A stretch of 64,000 nt of DNA from Streptomyces sp. NRRL S-31 (GTDB lineage Bacteria; Actinomycetota; Actinomycetes; Streptomycetales; Streptomycetaceae), in the NCBI RefSeq assembly GCF_000718775.1, contig NZ_JOCB01000003.1, positions 124,001 through 188,000 on the forward strand. Direction: 5' to 3'. Every line of letters begins with the position of its first letter. The stretch's first letter is position 1. Positions 1 through 11,399 of this stretch are shown in pieces. A program made the position numbers and the translations under genes. Below the pieces are notes generated by a model. It had not been told where the DNA came from. It did no database searches and worked only from the letters and a program-made list of their open reading frames with translations.

Positions 1-2138
<2,138 letters not shown>

Positions 2139-2139
<1 letters not shown>

Positions 2140-3947
2140 CAGGACACTCCCATGCGGTCGAGGGTCGCGGACAGCACATCCACGGCGTCGCAGCCCGCGA
2201 AGACGTACGAGTCGACGCCGGGGTACTCGCCCCGGCCCGCCAGGAACACGTGCCGGGCACCGGCCGCGCGCAGCGACTCGGCGGTCCGCCCGGCCTGTTC
2301 GGCGTAGAGCGCGTCGCTGGAACACAGCACGGCCTCGGTGGCGCCGCTGTCCGCGAAGCCGCCCTCGGTGACCGGTTCGACGCCGCCGGCCTGGAAGAGG
2401 TTGGCGGCGAAGGCCGCGCGGGCGGTGTACTCGGCCGGCGAGCCGATCGTGGCGAGGAAGACCCGGGGCCGCGCGCCGGTCTTCGCCAGGTGGGCGTCGG
2501 AGCGGGCGCGCAGCTCCTCGAACGCCTCGTCGCGGCGCACCCGCGGCAGCCCCCCGGAGGGCGGCTCGGGCGCGGGCTCCCGCCGCACCGGCTTCTCGGC
2601 CAGCAGCGGGAACTCGCTGACCCCGGTGACGGGTTCGCGCCGCTTGGCGAGCTTCTTCGAGCGCGCCGCCCAGGTCGTGGCCAGGTCGGTGCGCAGCCGG
2701 CCGGAGCGCAGCACCGCCGCCTGGCCGCCGTCACGCTCGATCGACCGGAAGAACTGCCAAGCGGCCTCGGCGAGTTCGTCCGTCAGCCGCTCCACGTACC
2801 AGGAGCCGCCCGCCGGGTCGATGACCCGGGCCAGGTGGGACTCCTCGATCAGGATGGAGGAGGTGTTGCGGGCGATCCGCCGGGAGAACGCGTCGGGCAG
2901 CCCCAGCTCGTGGTCGAACGGCAGCACGGTCACCGCGTCGGCGCCGCCCACCCCCGCGGCGAGCGTCGCGACCGTCGTGCGGAGCATGTTCACCCACGGG
3001 TCACGGCGGGTCATCATCACCGGCGAGGTCACCACGTGCTGCGTCTGGGCGCCGGGAGCCCCGCAGACCTCGGCGACCCGCGCCCACAGTCGGCGTGCCG
3101 CGCGCAGCTTGGCGATGGTCAGGAACTGGTCGGCGGTGGCCGCGTAGCGGAACTCCAGTTGCCCGGCGGCCTGTTCGACGCCCAGCCCGGCCTCGGTCAA
3201 CTCCCGCAGGTAGGCCACGCCGGTGGCCAGCGAGGCGCCCAGCTCCTGCGCGGCCGACCCGCCCGCCTCGTGGTACGGCAGCACGTCCACGGTCAGCGCG
3301 CGCAGACCCGGGTACTCCGCGGCGCAGCGCGCGGCCAGCGCGGCGTACGGCGCGAAGCCCAGCGCGGTGCCGGTCCGCGCCTCGTACCCGAGCGGGTCGC
3401 CGCCCAGGTTGCCGCGTACGGCCCCGGCGTCGACGCCCTTGTCGGCGTACAGCCGCAGCAGCGCCTCGGCGGCCTGTCCGGTGTCACGGCCGGCGTCCAG
3501 GACGACCGGCGCCAGGTCGAGGTAGACACCGTCGAGGGCGCGGCCCAGCTCGGAGACCGGGATGCCGCCCTCGCCCAGCACCAGCCAGAGGGAGGTGCCG
3601 CCGTTCTCCAGATCGGTGAGCACGGCGTCCGCCGCGCCGCCGGCGAGGGAGGTGTGCCGCTGCCGCACGTCCCAGCCGCTCGGGCCGGTGCCTTCCGGAC
3701 GGCTGCCCCGCACGAAGGGGGCGAAGCCGGGCAGGCCGGGGTCGGGCGCGCTGTCGCGCGCGGTGTACAGGGGCCGGGTGCGCAGCCCGTCCTCCAGCGT
3801 CGTGGACAGGGCGTCCTCAGCTGCCTCGCCGGAGAATTCCCTGCCTGACTTGCGCAGTACGCCCTCGACCAGGCGTTGCCACTGCTCGTGCGTCGCGTCA
3901 GGGAACTCGGCGGCCAGTGAGAGCCCGTCGTCAGGCAGGACCGTCAT
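2139..3947 (-). CDS. mutA: Methylmalonyl-CoA mutase small subunit
   Basis: This 602-residue protein is the non-catalytic partner of MutB in the mutase heterodimer. It begins [15 protein letters not shown] and keeps the mutase barrel fold, with motifs such as [17 protein letters not shown] and [19 protein letters not shown]. The C-terminal cobalamin-like domain lacks the DxHxxG cobalt-ligand motif present in MutB (here it reads [16 protein letters not shown]), as expected for the small subunit. The gene is upstream of and overlaps mutB. No strong ribosome-binding site is visible before ATG 3947. About 200 bases separate it from the membrane-protein gene upstream, so a promoter may lie at 3948-4150. 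Confidence 0.94.
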
Positions 3948-4150
3948 GGTGCGGATGCTAGGGCAGGCCGTCCAGCCGGGGGCGGAGCACGGGCTGTGAG
4001 GTTTCTCTTCTTGCGGTGGTGACCGGTGCCCCTCCGGGACCTCGGCCCGGATCCGGGACGCGTGCGGGCCGCTGCCCCGTTCCCCGCCCGGGCGGTGTCA
4101 CGCCGGTGCCCCGCTCCTCCGCCCCGGCGGCGTCACGGCCGGGCTCCGCT

Positions 4151-5923
4151 TCACCCGGACGGCGGCCGGAGCGCCGGGTCGGTCCCCCGCAGGTCCCGCG
4201 TGGACAGCGTCTGCGGGTCCCCGGTGAAGGCGCGCAGCCGCAGCCGGGCGCCCGGCCGCGCCGGCAGCGGGAAACGGCCGTTCGGCGCCCGCAGTTCCAC
4301 GGTGGCCGTGGAGTGCGCGGGAATCGTGGTGGCGCCCCGCGCCGGGGACCAGTACCGGCCCATGCCGTACCCGCTGGTCAGCATGTAGTGCGGGGTGAGC
4401 GCGGTGTCGCCGGTGTTGGCGACCCGCAGGGTCACCCCGGACAGGGCCCGCGCCGAGAGGTACCGCGCCGCCGTGACGTCCATCCGCAGCGGTGGGCGAC
4501 CCGACGCCGCCACCACCGCGCACACCGGCGCGGGCGCCAGCAGTGCCGCGACGGTTCCCGCCAGGACGGCCCGGCGGCGCGGACCGGTCAGCGGACGGGG
4601 CCGCGGCTGCCAGGCGTGGGCGAACTCCGGCAGCGGCGCGGTGACCGCCGATGCCAGCCACAGCGGGGTCATCATCAGGTAGTAGCCGTCCTGCGACCGT
4701 GTCGCCAGGTAGAAGGCGCACCAGGGCAGCACGGTCGCGGCCGGGCCGAGCCGGCGGACGAACAGTGTGAACACCGCGAGCAGCCCGGCGGCGAGCAGCG
4801 CGCTCGCCCGGCCGTACCAGTCGAGCCGGTCGCCGCCGTGCGTGAAGTACAGCGAGACGCCCACCAGCCCCTGGCCGTGCGGCACCGCGCCCTGGGTCAG
4901 CGGCAGGACGATCCCGCGCAGCCAGGGGCCCGGTTCCCGCACGAGGAAGTACGCGCTGATCAGCAGCCAGGTCAGCGCGGCGGTCCCCACGATCCGCAGG
5001 ACCACGCCGGCCGCCGCCCGGCCGCCCAGCTCGCCGCGCCGCACGGCGTGGATGCCGACCAGCAGGAACGGGGCGACGAACCAGGGGAGTTGCTGGGCGG
5101 CGCACGCGGCACCCAGGCAGGCGGCCCGTGCGATCCCGGCCGCGCCCAGCCGGCCGCGGGCACCGAGTCGGGGCCAGCGCACCACCACCGGCATCAGCAG
5201 GGCCAGCGCGATGATCGCCGGGTAGCCCTGCCGGGCGTACCCCGGGAGGAAGCCGAAGCCCAGGCAGACCATGGTCGCGGCCGAGCGCCAGGGCGGAGGC
5301 AGCAGCCGCCACAGCGCGACCGTGCCGAGGACCAGTGCCGCCGTCGCCGCCGCGGTCGCCGGGGCCCCGCCGCCGCCCAGCCACAGCAGGGGGGCGGTGA
5401 GCAGGGGGGCCAGCGGGGGATAGCCGTAGGTGAGGTCGTACCCGCCGTCCATGGTCGCGGTCAGCGCCACGCCCTTGGCGTGGAACAGCCAGGGCCACGG
5501 CCGTTCGTACACCGGGTGCCCGGCGCCGAGTTCCCGCGCGGCCTGGGCGGTGAGGACGGCCTCGTCGCCGCCGGTGTGGTTCAGCGCCCAGGCGCATCCG
5601 GCCAGGACGACAGCGGTCAGCAGTACGACCAGGTCCAGGCGGGCCAGGGAGCGGGTGCGGCGGACCGTGAGCGCGAGCACGCCCGTCACCAGGATCGAGG
5701 CGTAGCAGACCGAGATGACGCCCGCGAGGACCAGATGGTGCGCGGCCGCCTGCGACCAGGCCGCGCGGGTGCCGATGAACAGGCTGATGTCGGCGAGGAG
5801 CGTCAGGACGCGGTGCCACTGAGCGGGACCGTCCGGGGCCCGGGTACGGGCCCCCGGGACGGCGGACACCGCCGGCGATGTCCGCCGATCGGGTGTCACC
5901 TGCTGTGTTTCTGCCAAGTGCAC
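4151..5923 (-). CDS. Polytopic integral membrane protein, possibly glycosyltransferase-like
   Basis: The frame opens at 6061, but the first 46 codons look non-coding, so GTG 5923 (VHLAETQQVTPDRR) is preferred, giving about 590 residues. Around ten hydrophobic segments follow, for example LVVLLTAVVLAGCAWALN and AALVLGTVALWRLL. An early extracytoplasmic segment has YGYPPLAPLLTAPLLWLGGG, reminiscent of ArnT/PMT-type GT-C membrane proteins. The last ~110 residues form a hydrophilic beta-rich domain (TLRVANTGDTAL). No catalytic residue can be assigned, so the GT-C suggestion is weak. It stands alone on the minus strand, divergent from the SepF-like gene. Confidence 0.7.
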   Translation of the reverse strand: MHLAETQQVTPDRRTSPAVSAVPGARTRAPDGPAQWHRVLTLLADISLFIGTRAAWSQAAAHHLVLAGVISVCYASILVTGVLALTVRRTRSLARLDLVVLLTAVVLAGCAWALNHTGGDEAVLTAQAARELGAGHPVYERPWPWLFHAKGVALTATMDGGYDLTYGYPPLAPLLTAPLLWLGGGGAPATAAATAALVLGTVALWRLLPPPWRSAATMVCLGFGFLPGYARQGYPAIIALALLMPVVVRWPRLGARGRLGAAGIARAACLGAACAAQQLPWFVAPFLLVGIHAVRRGELGGRAAAGVVLRIVGTAALTWLLISAYFLVREPGPWLRGIVLPLTQGAVPHGQGLVGVSLYFTHGGDRLDWYGRASALLAAGLLAVFTLFVRRLGPAATVLPWCAFYLATRSQDGYYLMMTPLWLASAVTAPLPEFAHAWQPRPRPLTGPRRRAVLAGTVAALLAPAPVCAVVAASGRPPLRMDVTAARYLSARALSGVTLRVANTGDTALTPHYMLTSGYGMGRYWSPARGATTIPAHSTATVELRAPNGRFPLPARPGARLRLRAFTGDPQTLSTRDLRGTDPALRPPSG

Positions 5924-6157
5924 GGCACCGGACGCTAGCGGTGACGGGTGAGCGGTGCACGGAGCGCGATGAAGAGTCGGGTATGAGCCCGGTAAGAAAC
6001 GGACTGTTCGGGTTATTCGCCTCAAACTCCCGCTCGAGTATCGGACGGAGAGTGGACGCAACCGTCGCGGATCGTGTCGTTGTTGGGCCGGACGGGTGAC
6101 TTGGCGTAAGAATTGGCTGGTGCAGGCATTGAAAGCGAGTCAGGTCGGGGGGAGCCG

Positions 6158-6550
6158 GTGAGCCGCCGCTACGACGTCACCGATGAACAGTGGGAAGGGC
6201 TCGCCCAGGTCGTGCCGCTGCGAGGCCGGGATTCCTGGCCGTCCGCGGTGAACCACCGCTCGCTGCCCGACGCCGCGACCGAGTCCCGGCGCCGGTTCGT
6301 GGTCCTGCGCGTCAACGTCTTCGCGGACGCCCGGGAGGTCGCCGAGACGCTGATGGCCGGGGTGCCGGTCCTGCTCGACCTGTCCGGCGCGGAGGGCGAT
6401 GTCGCCAAACGCGTCCTGGACTTCAGTACGGGCGTCGTCTTCGGCCTCGGCAGCGGCATGCACCGCGTCGACCGCAACGTCTTCCTCCTCACGCCGCCGG
6501 GCACGCAGGTCAGCGGCCTGATGGAGGGCGCGGGTCTCTCCGGTGGCTGA
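6158..6550 (+). CDS. SepF-like cell division protein
   Basis: This 130-residue protein has the SepF fold: a short N-terminal segment, then RRRFVVLRVNVFADAREVAETLMAGVPVLLDLSG, ending FSTGVVFGLGSGMHRVDRNVFLLTPPG, the conserved SepF core. SepF family proteins bind the FtsZ C-terminal tail and membranes. Streptomyces carry one SepF in the dcw cluster plus SepF-like paralogues. This copy sits outside any ftsZ context, so it is probably a paralogue. GTG 6158 is chosen because a GGGGGGAG ribosome-binding site lies just upstream (6147-6154); the upstream TTG at 6113 has none. The N-terminal amphipathic helix is short or missing. Confidence 0.8.
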   Translation: MSRRYDVTDEQWEGLAQVVPLRGRDSWPSAVNHRSLPDAATESRRRFVVLRVNVFADAREVAETLMAGVPVLLDLSGAEGDVAKRVLDFSTGVVFGLGSGMHRVDRNVFLLTPPGTQVSGLMEGAGLSGG

Positions 6551-6902
6551 CCTGACCTGACCTGGTCTGGCCTGGGCCGGCCTGGTCTGGGCTGGCTTGG
6601 GCTGGCTCGGCCTGGGCTGGTCTCGCCCGGCCTGGGCCGGCTCGGCTCGTCCTCACCTGTCCGCTCCGTTCTGTCTCGGTCGCGCGGTCCGTGGGCCGGT
6701 GATCCGTGGCTTGGTCGGCGTCCGGCGGTCCGGCGGTCCGTGGCCCGGTGGCCGGGGTCCGGGGTCCGGTGGCTGAGGGTCCGGTGGTCGTCCCGCAGGG
6801 CCGGATCGGTGCGAGCGAGCCGGGTCGGGGTCGTCCCCCGATCGTAGGAACGCCCCGGCGGTGAAACGGTTCACCGTCCGGGCGGAGTCCTACCGTCCGC
6901 AT
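6551..6902. repeat. Gene-free stretch with two low-complexity repeat blocks
   Basis: From about 6545 to 6650 the sequence is a run of degenerate 5-10 base units of the type CCTGG/GCTGG (for example ctggtctggcctgggccgg). From about 6690 to 6790 a second block repeats ggtccgg/ggtccgtgg units. No credible reading frame with a ribosome-binding site covers them. The blocks separate the SepF-like gene from the ATPase gene and may contain the promoter of the latter near 6850-6900. Confidence 0.7.
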
Positions 6903-8138
6903 ATGGCCGTGCCCTCCCCGCCCTCCGTGCTCGCCCGCACGCCCGCCCCGCCCTCCGCGTGCGCCGGCCCGCCGACGGCCGACCCGTCCGCCGGGGCCGC
7001 TCCCACAGGGCCCCGCCCGGCCCTGGACGTCCGCTCCCGGATCACCGAGCTGCGGCTGTCGGCCTTCGCCGGGCACCGGGGCGCCGCCTTCCCGCTCGCG
7101 CCGGTCACGTTGTTCGCGGGGCCCAGCGGGGCGGGCAAGACGACCGCGCTCGCCGCGTACGAGGCGCTGGCCCGGCTCGGCGGCGGAGCCCCGCTCGCGG
7201 AGGCGTTCCCGGACCCGGCCGCCTGTGTGCCCGAGCGGGCGCGACCCGACGCCGGGGGACGCCGGGGTTTCCGGATCGGGTGCACGGCCGACGGCGCGGC
7301 CGGACCCGTCCGGCTCGACGTCGCCGTACAGGCCGAACCGGAACTGCGCGTCGTGGGGGAGCGGCTGACCGCGTGCGGGGTCGTACTGCTGGAGACGGCC
7401 CTGCGCGACCCCGGGCGCCGTACCGTACAGGCCGCCTGGCACACCGCGGGCTCCGCGCCGGTGACCCGCGCCCCGCTCCCCGACGACCTCCTGGGCACCG
7501 CCCTGCTGCCGCTGCGGGTGGCCGGCAAGACCGACGGGCAGCGCCATGTGCTCGCCGCCGCCGAGCAGATGGTCGTCGCCCTGCGCTCCGTCTTCCCCTG
7601 CGACCCCCGGCCCGAGCGCATGCGCGTCCCCGTCCCCGCCGGCTCCGGCCGGCTGCTGCCCGGCTGCGACAACCTCGCCGACGTGCTGTGGCGCACCCGC
7701 GCGGAGTGCGGTCGCCGGCACGGCCGGCTGGTCGAGGCGCTGCACGCCGGGTGCGCCGGCCGGGTGGCCGACCTGGTTGCCGAGCCGCTGGCGGACGGCA
7801 CGGTGCGGGCGGTGCTCGACCGCGGCGACGGCCACCGCACCGACCTGGCCCGGCTCGGCGACGGCGAACTGCGCTACCTGGCGCTGACCCTGGTGCTGCT
7901 GACCGGGCCGGGCGTGCTGGACATGGACCCCCCGGGCGAGGTGCCGGACGCCCTGCGGACGCTCACCGTCCTCGCCGACGGCTTCGAGCGCGGCCTGGAC
8001 CCCGTCCAGCGCCTGGAACTGCTGCGGACGGCGGCCGGGATGGGAGAGCGCGGGCACATCCGCTGCGTGGCCGCGGTGAGCGACGCCTCCTGGGCCGCCG
8101 GAACGCCGGGCGTCACGGTGGTACACCTGGGTCCGTGA
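6903..8138 (+). CDS. AAA/ABC-type ATP-binding protein
   Basis: This ~411-residue protein has a Walker A motif, LFAGPSGAGKTTALAAYEAL, after a Pro/Ala-rich N-terminal leader and ITELRLSAFAGHRG, a layout seen in AAA_15/AAA_21 SMC-like single-domain ATPases. DRGDGHRTDLARLGDGELRYLAL resembles the signature (LSxG-like) region. A Walker B of the usual hhhhDEP form is not obvious; GVLDMDPPG occupies the expected place, with P instead of E. ATG 6903 (MAVPSPPS) is preferred over the in-frame ATG at 6861. The stop overlaps the start of the MazG-like gene (GTGA), so the two are co-translated. No role can be stated beyond ATP binding. Confidence 0.75.
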   Translation: MAVPSPPSVLARTPAPPSACAGPPTADPSAGAAPTGPRPALDVRSRITELRLSAFAGHRGAAFPLAPVTLFAGPSGAGKTTALAAYEALARLGGGAPLAEAFPDPAACVPERARPDAGGRRGFRIGCTADGAAGPVRLDVAVQAEPELRVVGERLTACGVVLLETALRDPGRRTVQAAWHTAGSAPVTRAPLPDDLLGTALLPLRVAGKTDGQRHVLAAAEQMVVALRSVFPCDPRPERMRVPVPAGSGRLLPGCDNLADVLWRTRAECGRRHGRLVEALHAGCAGRVADLVAEPLADGTVRAVLDRGDGHRTDLARLGDGELRYLALTLVLLTGPGVLDMDPPGEVPDALRTLTVLADGFERGLDPVQRLELLRTAAGMGERGHIRCVAAVSDASWAAGTPGVTVVHLGP

Positions 8139-8512
8139 CGGAACACCCCGACCTGGCCCGGCTCCAGCGCAGACTGGCCGAGTTCGCCGCCGCGCGCAAC
8201 TGGCAGCCCTACCACACGCCCAAGAACCTCGTCGCCGCCCTGTCGGTGGAGGCGTCCGAACTCGTCGAGATCTTCCAGTGGCTGACACCGGAGGAGTCCG
8301 CCCGGGTGATGGACGACCCCGGCTCGGCACACCGGGTCACGGACGAGGTCGCCGACGTGCTGGCCTACCTGCTCCAGCTCTGCGAAGTCCTCGGCATCGA
8401 CCCGTTGGCCGCCCTGGCCGCCAAGATCGACCGCAACGAACACCGCTTCCCGGTCCCGGGCACCGAGGGGGGACGGTCGGCCGAAACCGGGTACCAACAA
8501 CCGGAAGAGTAG
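8135..8512 (+). CDS. MazG-like nucleotide pyrophosphohydrolase
   Basis: This 125-residue all-alpha protein resembles the MazG/dUTPase-like superfamily, which hydrolyses (d)NTPs to monophosphates and pyrophosphate. The metal-binding helices are visible: LSVEASELVEIFQW (ExxE) and HRVTDEVADVLAYLL (ExxD). KNLVAALSVEASEL matches the RS21-C6/MazG-like subgroup. GTG 8135 lies in the last codons of the ATPase gene (4-base overlap), implying a two-gene unit that couples an ATPase with a nucleotide-pool enzyme. Confidence 0.87.
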   Translation: MTEHPDLARLQRRLAEFAAARNWQPYHTPKNLVAALSVEASELVEIFQWLTPEESARVMDDPGSAHRVTDEVADVLAYLLQLCEVLGIDPLAALAAKIDRNEHRFPVPGTEGGRSAETGYQQPEE

Positions 8513-8679
8513 ATTCCATTATTACTCTCCGCAGTCAACTCCTGTGTCGAATCCGAATTGTTGTCCGTTAATTTCCGTCTTCCTCTGGCTTTTCGCCTCG
8601 ACCTCCCTCACTCTGGGTAGTGGACAAGCGAGTTCGGGCGGCCGTGCGGCACGGTACGGCGGAGGAACGGGGGCACCAC

Positions 8680-9165
8680 ATGGATGCGGTACGGCTCATC
8701 CTCGCGAGCAGGCGGGCCCTGGCGGGCGGCGCCGACACGGCGGAGATGATGGCGGAGGTCTGGCAGGCGCAGGCCCTGGCGCAGGCGATAGGCAGCCGCC
8801 TCGCGGTCTCCGGCCCGCCGGAGCTGCGCGGCGAGGCGCTCGGACTGACGGAGCTGGCGGGCCGGGGCTGCGGAGTCCTGGACCCGCCCGAACTCGACCC
8901 CGGCGATCTGCGCGCCGCGCAGCTCACCGAGCTGGACGACCCCCGCGAGACCCTGCTCTGCCTCGGCGGCCTGCTCGGCGAGGTCGGCATGTCCCTGGTC
9001 GGCATGGCCAGCGCGGGCGCCGACGAGACGGCGTACTGGCAGTGCATGGAGGCGATCGACGCGGCCGACGAGTCCCGCGACCGGGTCCGGGAGATGCTGC
9101 GCAAGCTGGCGGCCCGCGAGGAGGTGCTGCGCCAGGACACCCACGACAGCCCGTCGGGAGTCTGA
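8680..9165 (+). CDS. Conserved actinobacterial protein (DUF6099-like)
   Basis: This ~161-residue, soluble, alpha-rich protein begins MDAVRLILASRRALAGGADTAEMM and has no signal peptide or membrane helix. The resemblance to the Streptomyces family DUF6099 is from memory and not secure. ATG 8680 is preferred over the upstream GTG 8620: a GGAGG at 8661-8665 and a purine run nearer the start lie upstream. The A+T-rich stretch 8513-8640 before it probably carries its promoter. No catalytic motif is seen. Confidence 0.7.
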   Translation: MDAVRLILASRRALAGGADTAEMMAEVWQAQALAQAIGSRLAVSGPPELRGEALGLTELAGRGCGVLDPPELDPGDLRAAQLTELDDPRETLLCLGGLLGEVGMSLVGMASAGADETAYWQCMEAIDAADESRDRVREMLRKLAAREEVLRQDTHDSPSGV

Positions 9166-9291
9166 CCGGCGGAGGACCACGGGACCGTCGGCCGCGAGGG
9201 TGCGCGGGGTGGACGTTTTTCACCCGACCGGGGACGGCCGCGCGACGGTACCGGCGCGGTGGGCGACACGGTCGCCGTGCAGGATAGGTGT

Positions 9292-10215
9292 ATGGACCTT
9301 CGAATCTTCACCGAGCCCCAGCAAGGGGCCACGTACGACACCCTGCTCACCGTGGCCAAGGCCACCGAGGACCTCGGTTTCGACGCCTTCTTCCGCTCGG
9401 ACCACTATCTGCGCATGGGCAGCGTGGACGGCATGCCCGGCCCCACGGACGCCTGGATCACCCTGGCCGGTCTCGCCCGCGAGACCAAGCGCATCCGGCT
9501 CGGCACGCTGATGACGGCCGGCACCTTCCGCCTGCCCGGCGTGCTCGCCATCCAGGTCGCCCAGGTCGACCAGATGTCCGGCGGCCGGGTGGAGCTCGGA
9601 CTCGGCGCGGGCTGGTTCGAGGAGGAGCACAAGGCGTACGGCATCCCCTTCCCGAAGGAGAAGTTCGCACGGCTGGAGGAGCAGCTCGCGATCGTCACCG
9701 GGCTGTGGGCCACCGAGGTCGGCAAGACCTTCGACTTCCACGGCACGTACTACGACCTCACCGAGTCCCCGGCGCTGCCCAAGCCCGCCCAGCGGAAGGT
9801 GCCCGTGCTCATCGGCGGTCACGGCGCGACCCGCACGCCGCGGCTCGCCGCCCGGTACGCCGACGAGTTCAACATCCCGTTCGCCTCGGTCGAGGACAGC
9901 GAGCGGCAGTTCGGCCGGGTCCGGGCCGCCGCGGCGGAGGCGGGCCGCGACGCGGACGACCTCACCTACTCCAACGCGCTCGTCGTCTGTGTCGGCCGGG
10001 ACGACCAGGAGGTGGCCCGGCGTGCCGCCGCGATCGGCCGTGAGGTGGACGAGCTGAAGGCCAACGGGCTGGCCGGCTCCCCGGCCGAGGTCGTCGACAA
10101 GATCGGCCGCTACGCCGAGATCGGCTCCCGGCGGATCTACCTCCAGCTGCTGGACCTCGGCGACCTGGACCACCTGGAGCTGATCTCCGCCCAGGTCCAG
10201 TCTCAGCTGTCGTAG
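9292..10215 (+). CDS. LLM-class F420-dependent oxidoreductase
   Basis: This 307-residue TIM-barrel protein of the luciferase-like monooxygenase superfamily begins MDLRIFTEPQQGATYDTLL. Typical elements are FDAFFRSDHYL, RIRLGTLMTAGTFRLPGVLAIQVAQVDQMSGGRVELGLGAGW and VPVLIGGHGATRTPRLAARYADEFN. Actinobacterial members of this subgroup use coenzyme F420 rather than FMN, but the substrate cannot be read from the sequence. ATG 9292 is preferred over the frame opening at 9259. A strong hairpin follows immediately at 10228-10284. Confidence 0.88.
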   Translation: MDLRIFTEPQQGATYDTLLTVAKATEDLGFDAFFRSDHYLRMGSVDGMPGPTDAWITLAGLARETKRIRLGTLMTAGTFRLPGVLAIQVAQVDQMSGGRVELGLGAGWFEEEHKAYGIPFPKEKFARLEEQLAIVTGLWATEVGKTFDFHGTYYDLTESPALPKPAQRKVPVLIGGHGATRTPRLAARYADEFNIPFASVEDSERQFGRVRAAAAEAGRDADDLTYSNALVVCVGRDDQEVARRAAAIGREVDELKANGLAGSPAEVVDKIGRYAEIGSRRIYLQLLDLGDLDHLELISAQVQSQLS

Positions 10216-10227
10216 CCCCCGAGACCG

Positions 10228-10284
10228 CCGGCCCACGAGCCCCGTGCCGGGCCCCACACACCCGGGCTCCGGCTCGTGGGCCGG
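10228..10284. terminator. Stem-loop terminator after the LLM oxidoreductase gene
   Basis: Perfect 14-base arms CCGGCCCACGAGCC (10228-10241) and GGCTCGTGGGCCGG (10271-10284) form a hairpin 13 bases downstream of the stop. There is no T-run, as is common for actinobacterial terminators. It can act in both directions. Confidence 0.75.
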
Positions 10285-10451
10285 GGTGTGCGCTTGAGCC
10301 CGCGGGATCGTCCGATCCGGGAGCAACGGCTCGCTCCGGGCCCACCGCGCACCAGCCAACGCCCCACCCGGCCCGACGACCGACCGGCCCGAACAAGACC
10401 GCCTGGTACTCCAGCCGTAGATCGTGGCTGGGGTGACTGGCTGGAGTCGGC

Positions 10452-11000
10452 TCATGCTCTCCGGGGCTTGCGGGGCTTGGTCCAGTTGCCGTGTGGGCGG
10501 TTTCGTTCCTTGGCCGGCTTTGCCGCGTCGAACTCGACCTTGGTGGTGACGGTTCGTCGTTTGGGTTCGAGCACGGCCGCGGTTGATCGCCACGGGACGG
10601 CCGAGGCCCAGCCGACGAGAGGCATGGTCTCGTTGTAGTGGGGGGCGAACCGCGCGCTGATGAGGGCCGGCATCTGGTAATTCAGGCGGCGCGCGTGCTC
10701 GATGAATGCCTCAGGAAGCAAGACGTGGTGCGACTCCACGTAGTGCGGGAAGTCCTGGCGCCAGAGCCAGGTGCCGTCGGTGATCAGCGATGAGCAGCCC
10801 AGGGAGTGGCGGTGCGCGCTTCCGGTGATAACGTCACGGCCCCCTTCCATGACGTCGATGACGGTGTGGCCGGCATCAAGGTAGGCCACCAGGTCCGCCT
10901 CGTCAGGTTCTCCGACGGGCTGGATGGCATCGCGTAGGGATCCGTTCGGCCGACCGGGGCAGTTGTCGATCTCGTCGTAGAAGCCCAGCAATCCCAGCAC
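10452..11000 (-). CDS. Hypothetical protein, unknown family
   Basis: This ~182-residue soluble protein contains DAGHTVIDVMEGGRDVITG, SLITDGTWLWRQDFPHYVESHHV and LPEAFIEHARRLNYQMPALI. It ends in a very basic tail (RRTVTTKVEFDAAK...RPHGNWTKPRKPRRA). GTG 11000 is preferred because GGAGGGAG sits 5-8 bases upstream (11006-11013); GTG 11015 would overlap that site. No domain is recognised. It lies between a bidirectional terminator and a patch of IS remnants and may belong to the acquired region. Confidence 0.6.
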   Translation of the reverse strand: MLGLLGFYDEIDNCPGRPNGSLRDAIQPVGEPDEADLVAYLDAGHTVIDVMEGGRDVITGSAHRHSLGCSSLITDGTWLWRQDFPHYVESHHVLLPEAFIEHARRLNYQMPALISARFAPHYNETMPLVGWASAVPWRSTAAVLEPKRRTVTTKVEFDAAKPAKERNRPHGNWTKPRKPRRA

Positions 11001-11040
11001 CGCATCTCCCTCCACGGCGAGCCTTCCACGCCGCTGGCAC

Positions 11041-11376
11041 TCATGCGCGCGGCCCCCGGCTGATCATCAGTGTGTCAGCCAACGACGAATCCAGCAGGTC
11101 CCGGTAATCGCGCCAGGAGAAGCTCTTGCGTCCGTCCCGTCTGCCGTCGTCCCGGCGTGGCCGGTAGATCAGCCTTGAGCGGTGGCCAGGTTTGTAGCAG
11201 GTCAGCGCCGCGATGGAGATCCGTCTGCAGGAAAGGCCGCGGACCCGCACGACGGGGGTCCGGCCGCGCGGTGACCAGGTCTTCGCCTGCGGCGGCGTCA
11301 TGGAGAATCCGGCCTCGTCCTCGAAGACGAGCCAGGCTCCACTCACCGCCGCGAGTCTTCCGCGTACGGTCATACC
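11041..11376 (-). pseudogene. IS630-family transposase fragment
   Basis: The frame reads SGAWLVFEDEAGFSMTPPQ, then WSPRGRTPVVRVRG, then KSFSWRDYRDLLD, which is the central DDE region of IS630-type transposases with the first catalytic Asp/Glu in FEDEAGF. The N-terminal helix-turn-helix half and the C-terminal part with the last catalytic residues are missing, so this is an internal fragment. Its 5' side joins an IS3 remnant in the opposite orientation near 11380. Limits are approximate. Confidence 0.75.
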
Positions 11377-11399
11377 TCCTTGACCCACCCGGCCACCGC

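Noticed and set aside
4016..5938. Long plus-strand frame of 640 codons
   Set aside because: It is the antisense shadow of the membrane protein at 4151-5923: composition is Arg/Gly/Pro/Gln-rich with no domain, while the opposite strand has clear membrane helices.
10228..10284. Inverted repeat considered as a regulator operator
   Set aside because: The position 13 bases after a stop codon, the G+C-rich perfect arms and the loop fit a terminator better.
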